DNA from: Mollicutes bacterium
Lineage (GTDB): Bacteria > Bacillota_I > Bacilli_A > Izemoplasmatales > Izemoplasmataceae
DNA length: 9,850 bases
Assembly: GCA_003552275.1 (NCBI GenBank)
Contig: PUKL01000129.1
Span: 1 to 9,850, forward strand
Direction of reading: 5' to 3'
This document shows positions 4,860-9,850 of the stretch, piece after piece (positions within the stretch are counted from its first letter, which is position 1; each line of letters starts with the position of its first letter). The position numbers and the translations under genes are program-made. The notes below the pieces were generated by a model, which made no database searches, was not told the DNA's origin, and saw only the letters and a program-made list of their open reading frames with translations.

Positions 4860-7435
4860 AGCCAGAACACCCCCACCACGATGAAGAGTGAGGCATAGAT
4901 GAGGTTGCCGCGGACGTTCTTCCAGATGAGCCGGCGGCGGGACTTGGAAATCCGTCTATCTCTGAAGATGTTCACGATGAGGGTGGCGACCCAGATCAAG
5001 GCCACCAAGGCGAAGAGAAGCCCCACCTCGAAATAGACTTGGATCGTCGCGAGGTTATCGGCGAAGGCGTCGAGCGCTTCGACACCGATCGTACCATGGG
5101 TGTTCACCCAAAAGAGCAGGCCCAAGAGGGCGGCGGCGAGAAGGCCCTTGTTGACGAGGCGGTTGCTCGAGATGGCGTAGTCGACCGGACGTTTTTCGGC
5201 TTCTTTGTAGAAGGCGCGTTTGTCGGCGTTTTTCTCCGCTTGTTCCTCGGCGCAGACCGAACAGCTCCTCATCCGGCGGTGATAACGGTGATAGGCCGAT
5301 TTCTCACACGCTTTGAGCCCTCTTTCCACCTTGCCGAGGAGCCGCTCCCAACGGGTGGGGGAAGGCCTTTTGATATGCGGGGGGTCTTCGATGTGCAAGG
5401 CTTTCTTCATCGCGCGTTGGTAGGGGCCCGGGAAGGCCTCCACGAGGATGGCCTTTTTGCTGATGTCGGCTTCGTCCGTATGCTGCATGTGCAGATAGAC
5501 GTTGTGTTCGATGAAATAGCTCTTCGGTTTCTCGGTGCCGTTGAAGGTCCCGCTGAAAGGGTGGACCTTGTGGATGATCTGGTGGATGATCACCGCGAGC
5601 GCGAACCGCAGCGTCTCGATACCGTGTTCGTCGTAGGATTCGACTCTGGGCGGCACTTCGAGACCTTCTTCCATGTCCTGTTGCACCCGGGTCGTATAGG
5701 ATTCTTCGAAGGCGAAGTCCTCTTCCTCTTCTTCGGGGACATCCAACACCCGGGTCTCCTCGGCGGCGGCTTCGGCGGCCTCTTCCTCTTCGGCTTCGAG
5801 TTCTTCTTGGTACTTTTCCCAAGCTTTCGCATAGTAGTGTTCCTGCGGGGTGTGGGCCTCTTTGTCGAAATGGACGGGGTTGACCTCGTCACTCTTCTTG
5901 AGGAAGGCGATGTCGGGGATGAGGATGTTTTGGTGTTCGTCGATGAAGAGATGATGGAGCTCGACCGGGGTGCGGAGCTTTTCGAGTGTCTTGAAGAGTG
6001 ACGCGACTTTCCGGGCCGCGTGCACCCGGGTCTTCAAGGTGATCTTTTGTTTGCCGAACTTCGTGCTCTTGAGGAAGGTCGTCAGTTTGTAGAGCTTGTT
6101 GTGGGCTTTGAACGTGTAGCCCACGATGTCGTCATCCTTGTAGATGAGCTTCTCCGGGGTGAGCACGTGGGGCTTCAGGGCTTTCGGGGTGTCTTTGTGG
6201 AACTTCTCGATGCGCTTGTCGAGGCGGTATTGCCGTAAACGCTTCTCGGAGAACATCAAAGCGTGTTCTTTGCGTTTTTTCGTCTTGAACACCCGGCCGG
6301 AGAGGGTCTGATAGAGGTATTCGTTCTCCTTGACGACGACCGGTTGGCTGTCGGTTTTGTAGGTGACAAGCAGGGTGGAGATCTTCGTGAAGTGTTTTTG
6401 CAGGCTGTCGTGGTCCTTGGTCTTCTCCCGCAGGCATATGGGGCATTTCTTGAAGTGGTCGGGATATTGGTGGGCCTTCTTCTTCCGGCATTTCTTCAAG
6501 CTCTCCTTGAGCGTGCGGAGGGATTGGACCCAATTGTCGGCCGTGGGTCTTTCGTGGTCGGGCTTGTAGGGCTCGAAGGCCTTGATGAAGAGTTCTTGAA
6601 GTTCTTTGGGGAAAAAGGAGAAGGGCATGGCGTTCTTCGGAGGGATGATGTCGGGGTCGCTCGTGTGGTAGGGGAAGATCTCCTTCTCCATGCAATAGTT
6701 GATCGCGTTGCCGTCGAAAGTGGGTTTTTTGATGCGGGCGGAGAAAGGGTGCACGCCCATCATCAGTGTCTGGAAGATGAGGATGGCGAGACCGTAGTTG
6801 TCGTTGTTCGGGGTGCGCTCGACGCGTTTGTCCTTGTTTTTGGTGGCGCGGACGACTTCCGGCGGGGTGTAGTCGGGGGTGAAGACGTTGCAGTGATAGA
6901 CCTTGCCGTCTTCGTTTTTCACCTGGAAACTGTCGGTGTCCACCACACCGATCTGCAAGCCCGGATAGACGAAGAAATCGCTCGTGTTGATGTCGCCGAT
7001 GACACTTTCGTTCTTGTGCAGATAATCCATGACGAGCGCGAGGTTGATGCTGATGACCACGCGGTCGTAGAAGGTGAGTTTGGGGAATTTCTTCTTCTGC
7101 AACCCCGGGGTGATGACATGCGAGAGGTTGTTCTTCGCATCCACCCTGCTCATGAGATAGCCGACGAAATGACGGCCGGAATCATAGACCAGCCGTTGCG
7201 GCCAGGCGATGATCGTCAATCCCTTGTGATGGAGGAGCCTGGGCTTCTTCTCCACCATCGCGCGGACTTTGTCCTCGAGGTCGCTCGAGCGTTTCAACGC
7301 CTGTTTCTTGTAGATCTTCAAAAGCACCGAAGGGTCGGAGGCGTGCAGATAGATCGTACCTTCGCCGCCGCTTCCCAACGGTTTCGACTCATCGACGGTG
7401 AGCTTCGTCCCGTCTTCAAGATAATAGTTCTTCAT
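4856..7435 (-). CDS. Membrane-anchored Ser/Thr protein kinase with fused pseudokinase (TerY-P triad / YegI-like)
   Basis: This 859-residue protein likely phosphorylates Ser/Thr targets in a VWA/PP2C/kinase signalling triad. Domain one (about 10-340) has a glycine loop GSGGEG (21-26), the ATP-anchoring Lys40 in VLLKIY, catalytic-loop GDIN with Asp148, a DTDSF metal motif (Asp166) replacing DFG, and PPE (191-193) as the APE equivalent. It ends with Cys316, HxY (322-324) and CPIC (331-334). Domain two (about 365-735) repeats the layout but lacks the Gly loop, the Lys (Met394 in its place) and the catalytic Asp, so it is a likely pseudokinase. It ends with Cys710, HxY (716-718) and CSVC (725-728) at the same spacing. 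An acidic linker (541-580) interrupts domain two. Three membrane spans close the protein (about 764-779, 800-824, 843-859). ATG at 7435 overlaps the phosphatase stop (ATGA). E. coli YegI-type kinases are the nearest relatives I can name. Confidence 0.88.
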   Translation of the reverse strand: MKNYYLEDGTKLTVDESKPLGSGGEGTIYLHASDPSVLLKIYKKQALKRSSDLEDKVRAMVEKKPRLLHHKGLTIIAWPQRLVYDSGRHFVGYLMSRVDAKNNLSHVITPGLQKKKFPKLTFYDRVVISINLALVMDYLHKNESVIGDINTSDFFVYPGLQIGVVDTDSFQVKNEDGKVYHCNVFTPDYTPPEVVRATKNKDKRVERTPNNDNYGLAILIFQTLMMGVHPFSARIKKPTFDGNAINYCMEKEIFPYHTSDPDIIPPKNAMPFSFFPKELQELFIKAFEPYKPDHERPTADNWVQSLRTLKESLKKCRKKKAHQYPDHFKKCPICLREKTKDHDSLQKHFTKISTLLVTYKTDSQPVVVKENEYLYQTLSGRVFKTKKRKEHALMFSEKRLRQYRLDKRIEKFHKDTPKALKPHVLTPEKLIYKDDDIVGYTFKAHNKLYKLTTFLKSTKFGKQKITLKTRVHAARKVASLFKTLEKLRTPVELHHLFIDEHQNILIPDIAFLKKSDEVNPVHFDKEAHTPQEHYYAKAWEKYQEELEAEEEEAAEAAAEETRVLDVPEEEEEDFAFEESYTTRVQQDMEEGLEVPPRVESYDEHGIETLRFALAVIIHQIIHKVHPFSGTFNGTEKPKSYFIEHNVYLHMQHTDEADISKKAILVEAFPGPYQRAMKKALHIEDPPHIKRPSPTRWERLLGKVERGLKACEKSAYHRYHRRMRSCSVCAEEQAEKNADKRAFYKEAEKRPVDYAISSNRLVNKGLLAAALLGLLFWVNTHGTIGVEALDAFADNLATIQVYFEVGLLFALVALIWVATLIVNIFRDRRISKSRRRLIWKNVRGNLIYASLFIVVGVFWL
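5231..6373 (-). other. Degenerate second kinase-like domain (pseudokinase)
   Basis: These are residues about 355-735 of the kinase protein. Clear matches to domain one: FALAVIIHQIIHKVHPFSGTF against LAILIFQTLMMGVHPFSARI, the following YFIEHNVYLHMQHTDEADI against YCMEKEIFPYHTSDPDI, RPSPTRWERLLGKVE against RPTADNWVQSLRTLK, and a C-x5-HxY-x6-CxxC tail identical in spacing. The glycine loop, ATP Lys and catalytic Asp are not conserved (IDEHQNILIPD replaces GDINTSDFFV). A regulatory or scaffolding role for domain two is inference. Confidence 0.78.
5696..5815 (-). other. Acidic low-complexity insert in the pseudokinase
   Basis: Residues 541-580 of the kinase protein are dominated by Glu and Ala (EELEAEEEEAAEAAAEE, then PEEEEEDFAFEE). 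They lie between the degenerate catalytic loop region and the C-lobe helix of domain two, where an active kinase would have its activation segment. The segment probably is disordered or helical and could be a charged docking surface. This is a protein composition effect and not a DNA repeat with fixed unit. Confidence 0.7.
6416..7435 (-). other. Active-looking kinase domain with C-terminal Cys/His motif
   Basis: These are residues 1-340 of the kinase protein. All the core elements are present: GxGGEG loop, Lys40, Asp148 and Asp166, with a C-lobe containing NNDNYGLAILIFQTLMMGVHPF and a tail with CPIC. The usual catalytic-loop Asn (five after the Asp) is Asp153 here (GDINTSDFF), which may weaken or alter metal binding. 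The DxDSF form in place of DFG is, as I recall, normal for the TerY-P kinase group. Confidence 0.8.
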
Positions 7436-8187
7436 TCGGCATCACTCAATCTGATGAAGAGCAAGGTCTTGTCGTCATCGCTTCGTTTGTTCAAACGGTC
7501 GGTTTCGAGAAAACGCGCCAGCGAGCGACCGAGTGATTCGCTATCGAAGTTCTCCGCCTTGAGCACGCGAAAGAACGGCTCGAAGAACTTCTCGCTGACC
7601 GCGTTGTCCTTGGAGGAGATGGAGATGCTCTCGACACCGTCGCTCATGAGCGCGACGGAGGCGTAGGGTTTCTCGAAGACCCCGAAAAGACCGTTCACGA
7701 CGCTTACGGGGTCGGTGATGCTGTAGGTCGCATTGGCGTATTCGCCGCGTTGTTGTTCGACGACGACTTTGAAGCCGTCCTCGTCTTCGGCGACGGCCGT
7801 GCAGTCGCCGACTTGGCCGTAGAATTGCCTGCCTGCCATGCTCAAAAAGACGAGCAGGGTCGCATTCAGATCACGGATATTCACATCCGTGATTTCCGCT
7901 TCTTCCTTCAGACGGGCGTTCGTCTTCAAAAACGCCGTCTCGATCAAGGCGATGACGGTTTCATCATCCATCGCGGGAGAGAGCATCTCGGCGAGATACT
8001 CGACCACGAACTCGCTCGCCAACCGGCTGCCGACTTCCGCATGAAGTGCGCTTCCCATCCCGTCGCTTACCGCCGCCACGATGCCGGCGTCATCATCCAA
8101 CAACTGATAGAAGTGCGCATCGTGACAGGGCGTGCCGCTTTTGACATGGGAAGCCCCTTTGACCGAAGCTCCATACACGCGAATCAA
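7432..8187 (-). CDS. PP2C-type Ser/Thr protein phosphatase (TerY-P triad / YegK-like)
   Basis: This 251-residue cytoplasmic metal-dependent phosphatase would remove phosphates placed by the neighbouring kinase. PP2C motifs are in order: GASVKGASHVKSGTPCHDA (7-24, metal Asp23, with CHDA where CQDA is usual in this group), SDGMGS (41-46, Asp42), NATL (108-111), VGDC (126-129), MSDGVES (181-187, Asp183) and SDDDKT (236-241, Asp239). Length fits a stand-alone PP2C_2 domain. The start is TTG at 8187: GAGG eight bases upstream fits it, and it keeps the conserved N-terminal strand that the next Met (44) would delete. It starts three bases after the VWA stop and its TGA overlaps the kinase ATG. The linked triad of VWA, PP2C and kinase strongly supports the assignment. 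Confidence 0.92.
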   Translation of the reverse strand: MIRVYGASVKGASHVKSGTPCHDAHFYQLLDDDAGIVAAVSDGMGSALHAEVGSRLASEFVVEYLAEMLSPAMDDETVIALIETAFLKTNARLKEEAEITDVNIRDLNATLLVFLSMAGRQFYGQVGDCTAVAEDEDGFKVVVEQQRGEYANATYSITDPVSVVNGLFGVFEKPYASVALMSDGVESISISSKDNAVSEKFFEPFFRVLKAENFDSESLGRSLARFLETDRLNKRSDDDKTLLFIRLSDAE

Positions 8188-8190
8188 GAC

Positions 8191-8889
8191 TCAGACCTCG
8201 AATTCGAAGACGTCGTCGCTCGGCTTCTCGAGTTTCAACTTGTCGCCCACGCGGCTCGAAGACACACTCGAGAGTGAAGAGGAGACCCACTGGAAGAGTT
8301 CTTTGAAGTTGAGCCCCTTCAGTTTGAAGACCCGCTCACTGGAACCCGAAATCGACCGCAGGCTGTCGAGGTTGGCTTGTTCGACACCGATGCCGAAGAA
8401 GATGACCTTCTTCCCGCTCACGGCTTCCTGGAGACGCTGCGAGGCCTCTTTGACATTGTCGGTCGGTTGACCGTCGGTGATGACGAAGAGCCACGGACGA
8501 TAATAGGAGGTGCCGGCATTCTTGTATTCCGCCTTGCGGGCCTCCAACTTGTCCAGAGCCGTCGTGATCCCTTCGCCCATCGGCGTCATGCCGTTGACGC
8601 TGAGGGTCGGCGCCTTGCTTTCGGAGACCGTCGCGAAATCCTGCACGACATCGACGCTCCCGCCGAAGGTGATGATGCTCAGATCCACGCGGACGCTCGC
8701 GAGATCGTCGTCGCTCAAGGCGGCGTACAAGGCATGCACCCCTTCATTCAACTGGTTGATCGGGTTCCCGGTCATCGAGTAGGAGACATCCAGAAGCAAG
8801 ATGACCGGACAGCGGGGCTCGGGGTTGTCGAGCAGCGCTTCATCCGTCACTTCCTTTTCAAATTCGATGTCCTTGTTTGATTCATCCAT
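8191..8889 (-). CDS. VWA-domain protein with intact MIDAS (TerY / YegL-like)
   Basis: This 232-residue protein (from ATG at 8889) is essentially one von Willebrand factor A domain with an acidic N-terminal tail. The metal-ion-dependent adhesion site is complete: DVSYS (34-38), Thr102 in NGMTPMGEG and Asp139 in ITDGQPTD. FGGSVDVVQDF and FFGIGVEQANL are also typical of the TerY-like branch. The Ser-rich end (WVSSSLSSVSSS, 201-212) may be a phosphorylation target, which is speculation. It has no signal peptide or membrane span, so it is cytoplasmic. In TerY-P systems the VWA protein is thought to be the scaffold or client of the kinase/phosphatase pair. A GTG six bases further upstream is also in frame, but it lies only four bases from the GGGAG Shine-Dalgarno; the ATG sits ten bases away and is preferred. 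Confidence 0.9.
   Translation of the reverse strand: MDESNKDIEFEKEVTDEALLDNPEPRCPVILLLDVSYSMTGNPINQLNEGVHALYAALSDDDLASVRVDLSIITFGGSVDVVQDFATVSESKAPTLSVNGMTPMGEGITTALDKLEARKAEYKNAGTSYYRPWLFVITDGQPTDNVKEASQRLQEAVSGKKVIFFGIGVEQANLDSLRSISGSSERVFKLKGLNFKELFQWVSSSLSSVSSSRVGDKLKLEKPSDDVFEFEV
8196..8199 (-). promoter_or_regulatory. RBS that selects the TTG start of the phosphatase
   Basis: GAGG on the minus strand lies inside the last codons of the VWA gene, eight bases before TTG at 8187. No ATG is available in a position that would preserve the conserved PP2C N-terminus. The weak start probably relies on ribosomes finishing the VWA gene immediately upstream. Confidence 0.6.
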
Positions 8890-8899
8890 GCACACATCG

Positions 8900-8906
8900 C
8901 TCCCTT
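8900..8906 (-). promoter_or_regulatory. RBS deciding the start of the VWA gene
   Basis: AAGGGAG on the minus strand is ten bases before ATG 8889 and four bases before GTG 8895. Normal spacing favours the ATG. The out-of-frame ATG at 8897 is too close to be used and its frame is not coding. Confidence 0.6.
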
Positions 8907-8920
8907 TTCAATATATGGTG

Positions 8921-9646
8921 TTAGATCAGAAACAGCAGGATCAGCGCCAGCCATACGGCTTTCAGGCTGTAGTGGCTGAAACGATAGACCAACAGCGTGA
9001 AAAGCGCATAGAGAAACGCCGAGACGACGAGGACGACCGGCAGGGCGCTTTGTTCATATGCACCTTGGGACACGAGGACGATCGACAAATCTTCGATGAA
9101 GACGGTCTGGTCGTACCAGACGACGCCCAATATCCCCAACACGAGCAAGATGCGGACGATATCCATGAACGTGGGCTTGAACGAGACTTTTTGGAGTTGA
9201 TAGAGAAAGATGAAAAAGCCCGTGACATACGCGAGGATCATGATCGTGGAAAACATGTAGGCGGCTTGCATCAGACCATCCTGCAAGGAAGCCGTCTCTT
9301 GCAGACTCCTCGCCAGACCGAGATGGGCGGGCAGATCGAAGAACAACGCGACAACGTGCAACAAGAGCATGAACAGCGTCGTGACGATGATCACGTTGAA
9401 GACCTTGTCGATGGAAAGCGGGCTTTGGCGCTTGCCGATGATGGAAATATAGAGGTCGAGATTCAAAATCATGAAAAAGACGGCCTGTATGAAAAGCGCC
9501 GCCATGAACAAAGACGCGTCAAACGTCTCTTCCATCGCGGCAAACCACGCGCGGCCGTCTTGCATGATGAGGACATGGAACGTCCCCCATATGAGCGTAC
9601 CGATAAAAATCCGATGTAGTCGATTACGAATCTCGGCTTTTTGCAT
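8921..9646 (-). CDS. Polytopic membrane protein, unknown function (first gene of the operon)
   Basis: This 241-residue protein has about seven hydrophobic spans, near 13-28, 45-70, 83-104, 127-150, 162-179, 201-222 and 229-241. A basic N-terminus (MQKAEIRNRLHR) and basic loops at 71-73 and around 152-157 are consistent with an N-terminus inside. No soluble domain or catalytic motif is visible, and I do not recognise the family. ATG at 9646 is chosen because AGGAAG lies about 12 bases upstream. The longer reading to 9832 would add 62 residues of poor coding character that overlap promoter elements and the divergent gene's RBS. The stop is 31 bases before the VWA ATG, so it should share the operon. 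A membrane sensor or anchor role for the triad is inferred from position only. Confidence 0.82.
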   Translation of the reverse strand: MQKAEIRNRLHRIFIGTLIWGTFHVLIMQDGRAWFAAMEETFDASLFMAALFIQAVFFMILNLDLYISIIGKRQSPLSIDKVFNVIIVTTLFMLLLHVVALFFDLPAHLGLARSLQETASLQDGLMQAAYMFSTIMILAYVTGFFIFLYQLQKVSFKPTFMDIVRILLVLGILGVVWYDQTVFIEDLSIVLVSQGAYEQSALPVVLVVSAFLYALFTLLVYRFSHYSLKAVWLALILLFLI

Positions 9647-9671
9647 ATGACCATCCCGCTTCCTATATAAA

Positions 9672-9700
9672 AGGGTAGCATATCCAAAAGGCTTAGTAAA
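9672..9700 (-). promoter_or_regulatory. Candidate promoter of the six-gene operon
   Basis: On the minus strand TTTACT (9700-9695) is followed by a 17-base spacer and TACCCT (9677-9672) preceded by TGC, an extended -10 form (TGnTAnnnT). Transcription would start near 9665, leaving a short leader before ATG 9646. The -10 core matches the consensus at only three positions, so this is tentative. It is the best candidate in the 9647-9776 stretch. Confidence 0.35.
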
Positions 9701-9761
9701 GGTGTTATGAGAAAAGAGCGCGGTTTTTTTGTAGATATACAATAGATGTGAGACCTCGAGC

Positions 9762-9790
9762 TTGATAAATGAAAAGGTGATCCGTATCCT
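9762..9790 (+). promoter_or_regulatory. Promoter of the divergent plus-strand gene
   Basis: TTGATA (9762-9767, five of six) and TATCCT (9785-9790, four of six) are separated by exactly 17 bases. Transcription would begin near 9797, about 36 bases before ATG 9833. The -10 box lies inside the left arm of an inverted repeat. Confidence 0.55.
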
Positions 9791-9832
9791 ATAAGAGTAA
9801 AGCCAATTTACCTTAAGGAGGATACGAATCAC
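9777..9832. repeat. 14-bp imperfect inverted repeat around the divergent gene's -10 box and RBS
   Basis: GTGATCCGTATCCT (9777-9790) is the reverse complement of AGGATACGAATCAC (9819-9832) except for one position, with a 28-base gap. The left arm covers the -10 hexamer; the right arm begins within AAGGAGG and ends exactly before the ATG at 9833. The arm spacing (about four helical turns centre to centre) would suit a looped or dimer-of-dimers operator. An insertion-sequence end is another possibility. The full hairpin is not in the predicted plus transcript, since the left arm precedes the start site. Confidence 0.65.
9815..9821 (+). promoter_or_regulatory. Ribosome binding site of the divergent gene
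   Basis: AAGGAGG, a near-complete anti-16S match, is followed by 11 bases and ATG at 9833. It is the strongest signal that a plus-strand gene starts at the right edge. Confidence 0.75.
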
Positions 9833-9850
9833 ATGTCCAGTCTACCACAC
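9833..9850 (+). CDS. Start of a divergent gene, cut off by the window end
   Basis: Only six codons are visible (MSSLPH), which is too few to name a product. The call rests on a complete AAGGAGG site, a reasonable promoter upstream and an open frame to the edge. It is transcribed away from the operon, so it could be a regulator of it or an unrelated gene such as a transposase. The inverted repeat over its control region hints at regulation or a mobile-element end. Confidence 0.55.

Noticed and set aside
4029..4898. A plus-strand frame of 289 codons opposite the zinc-ribbon membrane gene
   Set aside because: It spans three minus-strand genes and their junctions. The His/Glu/Asp-rich composition is the complement of hydrophobic codons.
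5696..5815. Glu-codon-rich DNA as a simple tandem repeat or CRISPR-like array
   Set aside because: There is no fixed unit or spacer; it is coding low complexity within an intact frame.
5039..6001. A plus-strand frame of 320 codons (F/G/V-rich protein)
   Set aside because: Its Phe-rich composition is the antisense of Glu/Lys codons in the kinase. No independent coding evidence.
6263..7666. A plus-strand frame of 467 codons opposite the kinase and phosphatase
   Set aside because: It arises from the high-GC codon bias of the minus-strand genes, crosses two real genes with strong motifs, and shows no recognisable domain or RBS.
9715..9732. A T-run after a GC-rich segment (GAGCGCGG then seven T) as a possible plus-strand terminator
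   Set aside because: The GC segment does not form a proper hairpin beyond GCGC, and no plus-strand gene precedes it.
9647..9832. A 62-codon N-terminal extension of the seven-span protein up to 9832
   Set aside because: It has no RBS, runs over the divergent promoter and RBS, and its composition does not resemble a signal or membrane segment that continues the protein. The ATG at 9646 has a Shine-Dalgarno.

Overview
The window looks like a bacterial chromosome segment using the standard genetic code: TGA, TAA and TGG behave normally, and genes are preceded by AGGAGG-type ribosome binding sites. A lipobox lipoprotein, InlB-type B-repeats, collagen-like repeats and strong purine-rich RBSs suggest a Bacillota/Mycoplasmatota-like host. 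This is inference; no taxonomic marker gene is present. Almost everything is coded on the minus strand. The cluster from about 3.1 to 8.9 kb is GC-rich, while the intergenic stretch at 9.65-9.83 kb is AT-rich.

Right to left, a divergent intergenic region (9647-9832) separates a plus-strand gene cut off by the window end from a minus-strand run of six closely spaced genes: (1) an unknown protein with about seven membrane spans; (2) a von Willebrand factor A (VWA) protein with an intact MIDAS; (3) a PP2C-type Ser/Thr phosphatase; (4) an 859-residue protein with an active-looking kinase domain, a second degenerate kinase-like domain and three C-terminal membrane spans; (5) a 79-residue two-span membrane protein; (6) a 503-residue protein with two N-terminal zinc ribbons and about eight membrane spans. 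Genes 3-4 and 4-5 overlap by 4 bp, genes 2-3 are 3 bp apart, and other gaps are about 30 bp, so this is very likely one operon. It ends at a good intrinsic terminator (2935-2974).

Genes 2-4 match the VWA/PP2C/kinase 'TerY-P' type triad (E. coli YegL/YegK/YegI are the familiar examples). That triad is generally viewed as a phosphorylation switch in which kinase and phosphatase act on a VWA-organised complex. The unusual points here are the fused pseudokinase, the membrane anchoring of the kinase, and three extra membrane proteins, one bearing zinc ribbons. I infer a membrane-located phospho-signalling complex; its input and output are not visible.

Downstream, with its own promoter, lies the 5' part (937 codons) of a large mosaic surface lipoprotein: lipobox signal peptide, eight collagen-like/IQWxY repeats, two InlB B-repeat-like modules, then RCC1-type propeller repeats running off the left edge. 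No RNA gene, CRISPR array or confirmed mobile element is visible.
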